Of a DNA stretch of 64,000 nucleotides, positions 52,912-61,748 are shown in pieces. Under the pieces are notes generated by a model. That model searched no databases and had not been told where the DNA came from. It worked only from the letters and a program-made list of their open reading frames with translations. The stretch's first letter is position 1. The number at the start of each line of letters is the position of its first letter. A program made the translations under genes and the position numbers. The stretch comes from Acidimicrobiia bacterium (GTDB taxonomy: Bacteria > Actinomycetota > Acidimicrobiia > IMCC26256 > JAOSJM01), in assembly GCA_027494165.1 (NCBI GenBank), contig JAOSJM010000001.1, forward strand, positions 1,054,001 through 1,118,000, written 5' to 3'.

Positions 52912-55900
52912 CCGGCGTCCCCGGGGGAGTCGGCGTGGCCTTCGCGAGGGGTCGAACCCTCGTCCTCGAGGTCGGGCACCCGGCGCCGGACCTCGGCGAG
53001 CTGGGAGTAGTAGCGCCACCGCTCGTCGACGTCCTCCTGGGCCAGGGCGAGCAGGTGGGTGGCGCGTTCGGGGTTGGCCCGGGCCAGCATCGAGAACCGC
53101 CCCTCCGAGGCGGTGAAGTCGGCCAGCGGCATCGAGGGCTCCCGGGAGTCGAGCTGGAACGGTTGTACGGACTCGTCGGCGCCAGGATGGAAGCGGTAGA
53201 GCGGCCAGTACCCGGAGCGCACCGCATCACGCTGATGGGCCATGGAGCGCTGCATGTCGATCCCGTGGGCGATGCAGGTGGAGTAGGCGATGATCAGCGA
53301 CGGGCCCGGCCAGGACTCGGCTTCGTGGAACGCCTTCACGGTCTGGATGTCGCTCGCCCCGAGCGCGACCTGGGCCACGTACACGTGTCCGTAGGACATC
53401 GCCTCGAGGCCGAGGTCCTTCTTGGCCGTGGGCTTGCCACCCGCCGCGAACTTCGCCACCGCGGCTCGAGGCGTCGCCTTCGAGGCCTGTCCGCCGGTGT
53501 TGGAGTACACCTCGGTGTCGAGGACGAGCACGTTCACGTCGCGGCCCGAGGCCAGGACGTGGTCGAGACCTCCGTAGCCGATGTCGTAGGCCCAGCCGTC
53601 GCCCCCGACGATCCACACGCTCTTGCGGACGAGGACGCCGGCGAGCGGCCGCAGCATCTCGGCCAGGACACGGGTCTCCTCGTCGCCTCGGTCGCCCGAC
53701 CCCGCAGCCAGCGACGCCAACCGCGCGTCGAGCTCGGCGAGGCGGACCCGCTGCGCGGCGATCGCGGCGTCGTCGGCCGGCTCGGTGGGGTCGACGGCGA
53801 GGATCTCCCCGGCCAGCGGCCCGAGCGCGGGCCCGAGCCGCTCGAGGAGGTGGCGGGCGGTCGAGATCTGGTGGTCGAGGGCCAGGCGGATCCCCAGGCC
53901 GAACTCGGCGTTGTCCTCGAAGAGCGAGTTCGACCACGCCGGGCCCCGACCGTGCCGGTCGGCACCCCACGGGGTCGTCGGGAGGTTGCCCCCGTAGATG
54001 GACGAGCACCCGGTGGCGTTCGCCACGAGGATCCGATCGCCGAAGAGCTGGGTGAGGAGCTTCAGGTACGGGGTCTCGCCGCAGCCGGCGCAGGCGCCCG
54101 AGAACTCGAACAACGGCTCCCGGACCTGGGAGCCCTTGACGTTCGTGGGGTCCAGGAGCGCCGGGTCGATCGGCGGGATGGACAGGAAGTGGTCGAAGCG
54201 CTCCCGCTCCACCTCCCGGTGCTCCCCGGCGGGCTCCATGTTGATGGCCTTGTGCTTCACCTCGGTCCTGGACTTCGCCGGGCACACCTCGACGCACACG
54301 CCGCAACCGGTGCAGTCGTCGGGAGCGACCTGGATCGTGAGGGCCAGCCCCGGGTGCTCCCGCGACCGGAAGGGCTTCGACAGGAAGGAGTCCGGCGCCT
54401 GCGGGGGTGAGCCCTGCTCGGGCGGGAAGACCTTCATGCGGATGGCCGCGTGCGGGCAGACGATGGCGCACTTGCCGCAGTCGATGCAGATGTCGGGGTC
54501 CCAGATCGGGATCTCGGTCGCGATGGCGCGCTTCTCGAAGCGGGCGGTCCCGGTGGGGAAGGAGCCGTCGGGCGGGAGCGCGCTCACGGGGAGCAGGTCG
54601 CCCTCGCCCGCGATCATCCGGGCCGTCACCCGGGCCACGAAGTCGGGAGCGTCTGGCGGGACCGGGGGCAGCCGGCGCACGGCGGTCGTCACCCGCTCGG
54701 GGACGCCGAGGCTCACCAGGCGCCCGGCCGCGGCTTCGGCGGCCGCCAGGTTGGCCTCGACGACCGGGCCTCCCCGCTTCCCGTAGGTGTCCTCGATCGA
54801 CTGCTTGACCGCCGCCAGCGCCTCCTCCCGGTCGAGCAGGTCCGTGAGCTCGAAGAAGGCGACCTGCATGACCGTGTTGATGCGGCCCGGGAGCCCGACG
54901 TCGCGGGCCACGCGGTGGGCGTCGATCACCCACACTTGCAGGCCGAGGTCGAGGATCGTCTCCTGCACCTCGACCGGGAGGCGGTCCCAGGTCTCCTCGG
55001 CGGGGAAGGGGCTGTTGAGGAGGAACGTCGCGCCCGGCTCGGCGAGCCCGAGGACGTCGATCCGCTCGAGCAGGCCGAACTGGTGGCAGGCCACGAAGTT
55101 GGCCCGCTGGATCAGGTACGTGGAGCGGATGGGTCGGTCGTCGAAGCGCAGATGGGACACCGTCATCGACCCGGCCTTCTTCGAGTCGTAGACGAAGTAG
55201 CCCTGGGCGTACCGGTGCGTGCGCTCGCCGACGATCTTCGCCGACTGCTTGTTGGCTCCCACGGTGCCGTCGGCGCCGAGCCCGTAGAACACGGCGCGGA
55301 GGCGGGCCCGGTCGGTGTCGAGCGGGACCGCGGGGAGGCTGGTGCGCGTCACGTCGTCGACGATGCCCACGGTGAACCCGTCGCGGGGGCGGGGCGAGGA
55401 CAGCTCGTCGAGGACCCCGCGCACCATGGCGGGCGTGAACTCCTTCGAGCCGAGGCCGTACCGGCCGCCGACGACGGTCGGGAGTGGCCGGGCACCGGCC
55501 GCGTGGGCCGAGGCGAGGGCGGCGACGACGTCGAGCCGCAGGGGCTCGCCGGCCGCCCCCGGTTCCTTGGTGCGGTCGAGCACCGCGACGGCGCGGGCGG
55601 TCTCCGGGAGCGCGCCGAGGAGCGCGGCGGCGGGGAAGGGCCGGTAGAGCCGCACCTGGACCAGGCCGACCTTCTCGCCCGCGGCCACCAGGGCCTCGAC
55701 GGCCTCGAGGGCGGCCCCCACCCCCGAACCCATGAGCACCACGACCCGCTCGGCGTCGGGGGCGCCAAAGTACTCGACGAGCCGGTACCGGCGCCCGGTG
55801 CGCTCGGCGAGACGGTCGAAGCCGCGCTCCACGACACCGGGCACGTCCTCGTAGAACGGGTTGGCGGCCTCGCGGGCCTGGAAGAAGACGTCGGGGTTCT

Positions 55901-56555
55901 GGGCCGACCCCCGCAGCACCGGGCGGTCGGGGTCGAGGCCCCGCAGGCGGTGGTCGGCCACCCGGGAGTCGTCGACGAGGGCGGCGATGTCGCCATCCGT
56001 GGGGACCACGACCCGCCCGATCTCGTGGGAGGTCCGGAACCCGTCCATGAAGTGCAGGAAGGGGACCCGCGACTCGAGGGTGGCGGCGTGGGACACGAGG
56101 GCGAGGTCGGCGGCCTCCTGGGGGGTGGCGGAGGCCAGCATCGCCCACCCCGTCATGCGGGCCGCCATCACGTCGCTGTGGTCGCCGAAGATCGACAGGG
56201 CGTGGGTGGCCACGGCCCGGGCCGCCACGTGGATCACGGCGGGCGTGAGCTCGCCCGCCACCTTGAACATGTTCGGCAGCATCAGGAGCAGGCCCTGCGA
56301 CGCGGTGAACGTCGTCGCCAGGGCGCCCCGGGTGGCCGCGCCGTGGAGGGCGCCGGCCGCCCCGGCCTCCGACTGCATCTCGACGACCTCGGGCACCGAG
56401 CCCCACCGGTTCGGACGCCCGGCCGTGGCCCAGGCGTCGGCGAGCTCGCCCATCGGCGATGCCGGGGTGATCGGGTAGATGGCGATCACCTCGGAGAGCG
56501 GGTAGGCGACCCTGGTGGCGGCCTCGTTGCCGTCGAGCGTCTCCGGTTCGGTCAT
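52908..56555 (-). CDS. nifJ: Pyruvate:ferredoxin (flavodoxin) oxidoreductase
   Basis: This 1215-residue single-chain enzyme decarboxylates pyruvate to acetyl-CoA and CO2, passing two electrons to ferredoxin. Domains in order are pyrimidine-binding domain I (IYPITPASPMGELADAWATA), transketolase-like domain II, and the gamma domain (GLGADGTVGANKQSAKI). Next come a 2[4Fe-4S] domain with CIDCGKCAIVCPHA (about residue 688) and CTGCGVCVEVCPAK (about residue 748), and the TPP-binding domain. The latter has GACAGCGETPYLKL and GDGWAYDIGYGGLDHVLASG, then DTEVYSNTGGQASKA. The frame is intact, unusual in this window. ATG 56555 has AAGGAGACCGG upstream. Such enzymes are oxygen-sensitive, so its presence beside catalase and P450 genes suggests micro-oxic phases or a protected version. 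Confidence 0.95.
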   Translation of the reverse strand: MTEPETLDGNEAATRVAYPLSEVIAIYPITPASPMGELADAWATAGRPNRWGSVPEVVEMQSEAGAAGALHGAATRGALATTFTASQGLLLMLPNMFKVAGELTPAVIHVAARAVATHALSIFGDHSDVMAARMTGWAMLASATPQEAADLALVSHAATLESRVPFLHFMDGFRTSHEIGRVVVPTDGDIAALVDDSRVADHRLRGLDPDRPVLRGSAQNPDVFFQAREAANPFYEDVPGVVERGFDRLAERTGRRYRLVEYFGAPDAERVVVLMGSGVGAALEAVEALVAAGEKVGLVQVRLYRPFPAAALLGALPETARAVAVLDRTKEPGAAGEPLRLDVVAALASAHAAGARPLPTVVGGRYGLGSKEFTPAMVRGVLDELSSPRPRDGFTVGIVDDVTRTSLPAVPLDTDRARLRAVFYGLGADGTVGANKQSAKIVGERTHRYAQGYFVYDSKKAGSMTVSHLRFDDRPIRSTYLIQRANFVACHQFGLLERIDVLGLAEPGATFLLNSPFPAEETWDRLPVEVQETILDLGLQVWVIDAHRVARDVGLPGRINTVMQVAFFELTDLLDREEALAAVKQSIEDTYGKRGGPVVEANLAAAEAAAGRLVSLGVPERVTTAVRRLPPVPPDAPDFVARVTARMIAGEGDLLPVSALPPDGSFPTGTARFEKRAIATEIPIWDPDICIDCGKCAIVCPHAAIRMKVFPPEQGSPPQAPDSFLSKPFRSREHPGLALTIQVAPDDCTGCGVCVEVCPAKSRTEVKHKAINMEPAGEHREVERERFDHFLSIPPIDPALLDPTNVKGSQVREPLFEFSGACAGCGETPYLKLLTQLFGDRILVANATGCSSIYGGNLPTTPWGADRHGRGPAWSNSLFEDNAEFGLGIRLALDHQISTARHLLERLGPALGPLAGEILAVDPTEPADDAAIAAQRVRLAELDARLASLAAGSGDRGDEETRVLAEMLRPLAGVLVRKSVWIVGGDGWAYDIGYGGLDHVLASGRDVNVLVLDTEVYSNTGGQASKATPRAAVAKFAAGGKPTAKKDLGLEAMSYGHVYVAQVALGASDIQTVKAFHEAESWPGPSLIIAYSTCIAHGIDMQRSMAHQRDAVRSGYWPLYRFHPGADESVQPFQLDSREPSMPLADFTASEGRFSMLARANPERATHLLALAQEDVDERWRYYSQLAEVRRRVPDLEDEGSTPREGHADSPGDAG

Positions 56556-56690
56556 CCGGTCTCCTTCGGCTGGGACCACCCCTCCGCGGCGCTCCGCCGG
56601 TCCGAAGGCGTCTGACCGCCAGTCTCGCAGGAGCGTTACCGGGGCCGGGGTCGCCTCCTGATGTGTTCATCGGCCGGCACGGCCCGTTCG

Positions 56691-56746
56691 ATCAGTGATG
56701 ACGGGTCGTCAGATGTCGTCTATCGTTCCCTTCGGTAGCCACTGAT
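56691..56746. promoter_or_regulatory. Nested inverted repeats in the nifJ divergent promoter
   Basis: TGACG-GGT-CGTCA (56699-56711) is a perfect 5-bp inverted repeat. It overlaps a plausible -35 (ATGACG, 56698-56703), which is 17 bases from TATCGT (56721-56726), reading toward 56769. An outer pair, ATCAGTG (56691-56697) and CACTGAT (56740-56746), flanks the promoter. These could bind a redox regulator controlling both directions. Confidence 0.45.
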
Positions 56747-56768
56747 TCCCGGTTCCGGCGGAGGTCCC

Positions 56769-57287
56769 ATGGGCGACGACGTGCGGGAGCGGTACCCGAA
56801 CCTGCCGGACACCTCGCCGCTCGGCCAGCCCCTCGACTGGGCCTGGGTGCGGGGCGCCCGCAGCGAGTGGGGCGTGCGGCCCGAGCCCGGTCCGAGGGGG
56901 CTCACGATGAGCGACGTCGCCGTCGGGCCCTACGGCGAGGTCCCCGAGCACCCCGCCCACCGCTCGATGGCGCCGCGGGGGGCCGACATCGCCCCGGATA
57001 CGCCCGACATGGGGTACATCCTCAACCGGAAGCCGGACGTCTGGGCCGAGAACACCCGGGAGCTCTACGAGGAGGCGGTGGCCCGCCAGTGGTCGGCCAC
57101 GCGGGACATCCCGTGGAGCGAGCTGGAGGAGCTGCCCTCCGACCTCGAGCACGCCATGTGCCGGGTGTGCACCACCCTGGCCGAGCTCGGCCCCTCCGAG
57201 CGCGTCGACGTCGCGCCGTGGGTCCACTGGGACTGCATGGGCGAGCTGCGCGAACTCCACCCCCAGGACGCGGCCCTCCCGCGGTGA
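56769..57287 (+). CDS. Uncharacterised protein beside nifJ
   Basis: The 172-residue protein is acidic and proline-rich at its N-terminus. The segment ELYEEAVARQWSATRDIPWS recalls the helix that starts some ferritin-like di-iron proteins, but the downstream helices with Glu/His ligands are absent. Instead it ends after HAMCRVCTTLAELGPSERVD and WVHWDCMGELRELHPQD, with three Cys and two His that could bind a metal. It is either a shortened relative or an unrelated domain. It is divergent from nifJ and precedes the Fe-S/zinc-ribbon gene by 24 bases on the same strand, so a role in the same electron-transfer module is plausible. I do not assign a function. Confidence 0.7.
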   Translation: MGDDVRERYPNLPDTSPLGQPLDWAWVRGARSEWGVRPEPGPRGLTMSDVAVGPYGEVPEHPAHRSMAPRGADIAPDTPDMGYILNRKPDVWAENTRELYEEAVARQWSATRDIPWSELEELPSDLEHAMCRVCTTLAELGPSERVDVAPWVHWDCMGELRELHPQDAALPR

Positions 57288-57299
57288 CGCGGGCGGGGG

Positions 57300-57305
57300 T
57301 AGCGT
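57300..57305 (+). promoter_or_regulatory. Putative -10 hexamer, leaderless start
   Basis: TAGCGT followed by six bases and the ATG at 57312 copies the arrangement at 17076-17088. It would give the Fe-S protein its own leaderless transcript in addition to any read-through from 56769. Confidence 0.5.
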
Positions 57306-57311
57306 TCCGTC

Positions 57312-57716
57312 ATGAGCCTGCAGGTCCTCGCGGATCTCTGCATCGGCTGCGGGGCGTGCGAGTTCGCGTGCCCGCCCGGCGCGCTGTCGAAGACCGACAC
57401 GTACCTGGGGCTGTTCGTCATCGACCCGTACACCTGCGACGACTGCGGGCTCTGCGTCGACAAGTGCCCGGTCTTCGCCATCGTCCCCGATCCCGACTGG
57501 CCGGTCTGCCACGGGAAGGGCTGCCCGCTCACCAGCCGGCGCCTGGCGGACCACGAGTGCGCCGTCTGGCTGCAGCGCTGCCCGACGTGCGGGACGACCC
57601 TGTGGCGCGAGGGGTCGGGCGACTGGACCTGCCCTCGCTGCGCCGCCGGGCGGAGGGTCTCGTGCCCCAAGACCCGCCACCTCGAGCGCGAGGCGAGCTC
57701 CCAGGGGCCGGCGTGA
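57312..57716 (+). CDS. 2[4Fe-4S] ferredoxin-like protein with zinc ribbon
   Basis: The 134-residue protein begins with a bacterial-type double-cluster ferredoxin: CIGCGACEFACPPGAL (residues about 10-25) and CDDCGLCVDKCPVFAI (about 42-57). After a CHGKGC segment, a C-terminal CPTCGTTLW ... WTCPRCAAGRR forms a likely rubredoxin- or zinc-ribbon-like site (four Cys in two CxxC pairs), followed by one more Cys. The ferredoxin part can carry two low-potential electrons, matching the output of the divergent NifJ. The ribbon may bind zinc, or iron as in rubredoxin, or a partner protein. No membrane segment is present. The order ferredoxin then ribbon is uncommon in my experience. Confidence 0.88.
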   Translation: MSLQVLADLCIGCGACEFACPPGALSKTDTYLGLFVIDPYTCDDCGLCVDKCPVFAIVPDPDWPVCHGKGCPLTSRRLADHECAVWLQRCPTCGTTLWREGSGDWTCPRCAAGRRVSCPKTRHLEREASSQGPA

Positions 57717-57817
57717 CGGGGCGGCCCCGCCGGCACACCTGACCGAAGCCCTCAGGAGCGCGCCCGGGCGGCCGACGAGAACCCGGAGGACGCCCGGTCG
57801 ACGCGCGGAAGGAGCCG

Positions 57818-58354
57818 ATGGACGGGATCGCCGAGGTCCGGGCCCGCATCGCCGAGATCCAGGCGGCGTTCGCGCCGGGAGCCCGCCCGCTCGGGGCGGG
57901 GGCACGCCCGCCGTCGAGCGGGGCGACGTTCGCCGCCGCGCTCGACCGGGCCACCGCGGCGCTCCCCGCGGGGCTCGACCCGGGCGGCGACCCGTCGCAC
58001 GCCCGCTTCGCCCGGGACCTGTTGGCCCGGCTCGGGATGCCCGCGACGACCGAGAACGTGCGAGCGGTCGTGGCCTGGGCGAGGGCCGAGGGGACGAGCG
58101 CGGCGTTCAACCCGCTCGCCACCACCCAGGGGATGCCGGGGGCCACGGACTTCAACGCCGTCGGCGTCAAGAGCTACGCGTCCTACCGGGACGGGCTCGA
58201 CGCGACGGTGCGGACCCTCCGCAACGGGCGCTACGACGAGGTCCTGGCCGCGCTCCGGGACGGGACCAGCGCCGAGGCGGTCGCCCGGGCCGTGGCCGCC
58301 TCGCCGTGGGGGACCGGCGAGGGGGTGCTCCGGGTCCTGCGCTCCGGAGCCTGA
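57818..58354 (+). CDS. Hypothetical protein with peptidoglycan-enzyme-like motif
   Basis: The 178-residue protein starts with a helical region (MDGIAEVRARIAEIQAAF) that resembles the N-terminus of some actinobacterial flagellar-locus lytic transglycosylases. A Pro/Gly linker follows. The conserved-looking core ARFARDLLARLGMPATTENV, then NPLATTQGMPGATDFNAVGV and KSYASYRDGLDATVRTLRNG, recalls phage and secreted proteins whose exact enzyme activity I do not know. No signal peptide or catalytic Glu can be assigned confidently. No flagellar or phage genes are nearby. The ATG has CGGAAGGAGCCG upstream, a good ribosome site. Confidence 0.7.
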   Translation: MDGIAEVRARIAEIQAAFAPGARPLGAGARPPSSGATFAAALDRATAALPAGLDPGGDPSHARFARDLLARLGMPATTENVRAVVAWARAEGTSAAFNPLATTQGMPGATDFNAVGVKSYASYRDGLDATVRTLRNGRYDEVLAALRDGTSAEAVARAVAASPWGTGEGVLRVLRSGA

Positions 58355-58445
58355 CCGTCGCCGGTCTCGACCGCCGGCCCGGCGCGGGGGGAGAATCGCG
58401 ACCTCAGGGCCCGCGGTCCGCGGGCACCCGACCCGAGGGGGGCAC

Positions 58446-58844
58446 ATGGACCAGGACAGCCCGGTCGAGGTGGTCCGGCGGTTCTGCCGGGCCTGGTCCG
58501 ACCTCGACGTCGACGCCCTCGCGGCGTTCTTCAGCGACGACGCCGTGTACCACAACATCCCCATCGACCCCGTGGTCGGCCGGGCCGCGATCCGGGACTT
58601 CGTCGCCGGGTTCACGGCCGGGGCGGAGCAGGTCGAGTTCCAGGTCCGGCACGTCGCCGCCGACGGCGACGTCGTGCTCACGGAGCGGGTGGACGTGTTC
58701 GTGATGGGCGGACGCAGGATCGAGCTGCCCGTCATGGGGACCTTCGAGGTGCGCGACGGGCGGATCACCGCTTGGCGCGACTACTTCGACCTCCAGCAGT
58801 TCACGAGCCAGATGGCGACGGAGGAGACCGCGGCCGGGTCGTGA
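58446..58844 (+). CDS. Limonene-1,2-epoxide hydrolase-like / SnoaL-fold protein
   Basis: The 132-residue protein has the cone-shaped NTF2/SnoaL fold. Three polar residues match the catalytic triad of limonene-1,2-epoxide hydrolase: Arg81 and Asp83 in TERVDVF and Asp112 in AWRDYFDLQQF. In that family they activate a water to open an epoxide in one step, and the M. tuberculosis relative Rv2740 acts on bulky lipid or steroid-like epoxides. Tyr and Asn near YHNIP also fit. It could act after the P450 or the KstD-like pathway elsewhere in the window, though it is not in their operons. The ATG at 58446 follows GAGGGGGGCAC. Confidence 0.82.
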   Translation: MDQDSPVEVVRRFCRAWSDLDVDALAAFFSDDAVYHNIPIDPVVGRAAIRDFVAGFTAGAEQVEFQVRHVAADGDVVLTERVDVFVMGGRRIELPVMGTFEVRDGRITAWRDYFDLQQFTSQMATEETAAGS

Positions 58845-58929
58845 CCCGCGGTCCGGGCCACCGCGAGGGACCAAGGTCCCTGGCCCGCGCCCCGTCCGGC
58901 TGGTAGGCATCTCCCCGGAGGGAGCGCAC

Positions 58930-60506
58930 ATGGAGCGGACGCTGAGGGACGCGGACGTGGTGGTGGTCGGGGCCGGGCTCGGTGGCCTGACCACTGCGGC
59001 CTACCTCGCCGTGCTCGGCCGCCGGGTCGTCGTCGTCGACCGGCACTCGGTCGCCGGCGGCAACGCCACCGTCTTCCGCCACCGGGGGTTCGAGTTCGAC
59101 GTCGGCGTGCACTACCTCGGGGACTGCGGGCCCGGCGGATCCATCCCGGGGGTCCTCGAGCCGCTGGGCGTGACCCTCGAGTTCGCCGAGATGGACCCCG
59201 ACGGGTTCGACACGTTCGTCTTCCCGGACCAGGTGCTCGAGATCCCGAAGGGCGTCGACGTGTTCCGGGAGCGCCTGCACGAGACGTTCCCGTCCGAGCG
59301 CGAGGGCGTCGACACGTACCTCGACGCGATCGTCGCCGTCGATCGCGCCCTCCTGGGGGGCGGGCCCTCCGAACCTCTGACCGCCCACGCCGGCTCGACG
59401 CTCGGCGGGGTCTTCGACGACCTGGGTCTGTCCCCGCGCCTTCGGTCGCTGCTGGGAGGCCAGCACGGCACCTACGCCCTCCCGCCGTCGCGTGCGTCGT
59501 TCGTCCTGCACGCGGTGCTGGCGATGCACTACCTCAAGGGCGCCTACTACCCGGTGGGCGGCGGCCAGGTCATCGCCGACGCCCTCGCCGACGTGATCCG
59601 CGGGCACGGCGGCGAGATCGTGCTGCGCACGCCGGTCGAGCGGATCGTCGTCGAGGAGGGCGCGGCCCGCGGGGTCCGGTTGCGTCCTCCGTCCCCCGAG
59701 CGGCGGCGCGGCGTCCCCGAGGAGATCCGGGCGCCGGTCGTGGTCTCGAACGCCGACCTCAAGCGAACGGTGCTCGAGCTCGTCGGGCCGGAGCACTTCC
59801 CCTCCGAGACGGTCGAGGCGGTCCGGGGGTACCGGATGGCCCTGCCGCTCTTCGTCGAGTACCTGGTGATCGACCGCGACCTGCGTACCGAGGGTCACCC
59901 GAACACGAACGTCTACGTGGTCTCGGACGACGACGTCGAGGGCCAGTACGGGACGTTGGAGGCAGGTCGCCTTCCCGATCCCCCGATGGCCTACATGACG
60001 TTCGCCAGCCTCAAGGACCCGACCAACCCGCGCCTGTGCCGACCGGGCCAGACCAACCTCCAGGTGATGACCCTCGTCCCCGCCGCGCACCGGTACTGGG
60101 GTGTCGGTGGGGGTCCGGCGGCGGGGGAGCGGTACCGGCGCAACCGGGAGTACGCGGCCCGGAAGCGCGAGGTGGCCGATCGGCTGCTCGCCACCGCCGA
60201 GCGCGGCCTCCCCGGGCTGCGCGACGCCATCGTGTTCGAGGAGAGCGCGACGCCGATCACCCACGAGCGGTTCGTCCGCTCCACCGGCGGGACCTCGTAC
60301 GGGATCGAGTGCTCACCCGACCAGTTCCTCTTCCACCGCCCGGCACCGACGACGCCGGTGCGGGGACTGTTCCTCTGCGGCGCCAGCACGATGGGAGCCC
60401 ACGGGATCGCGGGGGTGATGGGCGGCGGGGTCATGACGGCGAGCGCGGTCGCGGGGCACCGGTCCGGGAGCTGGCGGGCCAGCGCCTCGCCGCGACCCGG
60501 GGCTGA
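58930..60506 (+). CDS. Phytoene-desaturase/retinol-saturase-like FAD oxidoreductase
   Basis: The flavoprotein has about 526 residues if ended at 60506. The FAD-binding N-terminus is VVVVGAGLGGLTTAAYLAVL followed by GGNATVFRHRGFEFDVGVHY, as in CrtI, retinol saturase and related NAD(P)/FAD enzymes. The C-terminal FAD loop is RGLFLCGASTMGAHGIAGVM. As given, the frame passes a likely stop and continues to 60660 through the convergent gene in low-complexity Arg/Gly. One more G in the G4 run at 60499-60502 would end it at the TGA at 60504-60506. The substrate may be a carotenoid, polyunsaturated lipid or quinone. No carotenoid synthesis genes are adjacent. A GGAGGGAGC site precedes the ATG. Confidence 0.82.
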
Positions 60507-60512
60507 CCCGGC

Positions 60513-60529
60513 GACCGGCCCCGCCGGTC
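60513..60529. terminator. Hairpin between convergent genes
   Basis: GACCGGC (60513-60519) pairs with GCCGGTC (60523-60529) over three C. It spans the gap between the corrected oxidoreductase stop and the stop of the AI-2E-family gene. Confidence 0.5.
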
Positions 60530-61733
60530 AGGTGGCCGGGGTTCCGGGAGGGCGCCGGTCGCGGCGCCGCACCCACGGCAGGAGCCCGGGGAGGCCGCGC
60601 CCCGGCCGGGGCGGCTCGCGGGTGAGGGCGGACTCGATCACCTCGTGGCGCTGCACGTAGGTGGAGACGAACGCCTGGATCACCGCGGCGGCGGGCAAGG
60701 CCAGGATCGCGCCGACCGGCCCCATGATCCCGGCGCCGGCGATCACGGTGCCGAAGGCGACCGCGGGGTGCAGGGCCATGGTGTGCGCGGTGATCCGGGG
60801 CTGGAGGATGTAGTTCTCGAACTGCTGGTACACGACGATGAAGCCCAGGGTCCACAGCGCCCGCACGGGATCGGAGATCAGGGCGATGAGGACGGGCAGC
60901 GCCCCCGCGATGTAGGTGCCGACGACGGGCACGAACTGCGAGACCACCCCCACCCACAGGGCCAGGGCGACGGGGAACGGCACCCCGATGATCGTGAGCG
61001 CCACCCAGGACGCCAGGGCGGACAGCAGCGCGAGCAGGGCGCGCGAGTAGATGTAGCCGCCCGTCTTCTCGATGGCGAGCTCCCACGTGCGCAGCACGTG
61101 TCGCTGTCGATCGGGTGGCAGGGCGGAGCAGATCGTCCGGCGCAGTCGTGGCCCGTCGGCCACCAGGTAGAACGTGAACAGGGCGATCGTGAACACCTGG
61201 AACAGGAGGCCGAGCGCGGTCACGCCGAAGCTGAAGGCGTTCTCGGCGAACCGGGTGGCGAACTGCCGGACCGGTCCCTCCTCGCGGGTGATCTCCTCGA
61301 CGAGGTCGTCGCTCGAGATCTCGGTCTGGAACCGGTCGTTGACCCACTCCTCGACCTCCTCGATGTACTCGGGCGCCTCGTCGACGAAGTTCGACACCTG
61401 GTTGGCGACCAGGGAGCCGATCGCGCCGACGAAGATGCCGGTGACCACGAGGAGCCCGACGAAGACCAGCCCGGTGGCGGCGCCACGCCGCCAGCCCCGG
61501 CGGGCGAGGACGTTCACCGCGGGCTCGATGGCGAACGACAGGAACAGGGAGACCAGCAGCATCACGATGAGGCTGCGCAGGGCGAAGAACAGCCACCGGA
61601 GGATCACGAGCCCGGCGAGCCCCAGCAGCGTGAGCACGATGGCGCGGGGCACCCACGGGGGCATCGCCTCCCCGGGAGGGGGCGGCCCGGCGGGTGACAC
61701 GGTCGTCGGCTCGTCCGGGGGGTGCTCGTCCAT
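60528..61733 (-). CDS. AI-2E transporter family (UPF0118/PerM) membrane protein
   Basis: This 401-residue integral membrane protein has about eight transmembrane segments. Two or three lie near the N-terminus (AIVLTLLGLAGLVILRWLFF, LIVMLLVSLFLSFAIEPAVN), then a long amphipathic extracytoplasmic region (EAPEYIEEVEEWVNDRFQTE). The conserved C-terminal bundle includes VVGTYIAGALPVLIALI and QQFENYILQPRI, a family hallmark, and GPVGAILALPAAAVIQAF. Relatives include putative AI-2 exporters and sodium/proton antiporters, so the substrate cannot be named. The ATG at 61733 is preceded by a minus-strand TACGCT -10 at 61749-61754, giving a short leader. It is convergent with the desaturase-like gene. 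Confidence 0.9.
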   Translation of the reverse strand: MDEHPPDEPTTVSPAGPPPPGEAMPPWVPRAIVLTLLGLAGLVILRWLFFALRSLIVMLLVSLFLSFAIEPAVNVLARRGWRRGAATGLVFVGLLVVTGIFVGAIGSLVANQVSNFVDEAPEYIEEVEEWVNDRFQTEISSDDLVEEITREEGPVRQFATRFAENAFSFGVTALGLLFQVFTIALFTFYLVADGPRLRRTICSALPPDRQRHVLRTWELAIEKTGGYIYSRALLALLSALASWVALTIIGVPFPVALALWVGVVSQFVPVVGTYIAGALPVLIALISDPVRALWTLGFIVVYQQFENYILQPRITAHTMALHPAVAFGTVIAGAGIMGPVGAILALPAAAVIQAFVSTYVQRHEVIESALTREPPRPGRGLPGLLPWVRRRDRRPPGTPAT

Positions 61734-61748
61734 CGTCCTCGGGGGCCC

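Noticed and set aside
53227..56670. A 1147-codon minus-strand frame in another phase inside nifJ
   Set aside because: The nifJ frame has all family motifs. This one is Arg/Gly/Pro noise.
60507..60660. C-terminal extension of the desaturase-like protein
   Set aside because: It is Arg/Gly/Ser noise overlapping the convergent gene. A one-base correction gives a stop at 60506.
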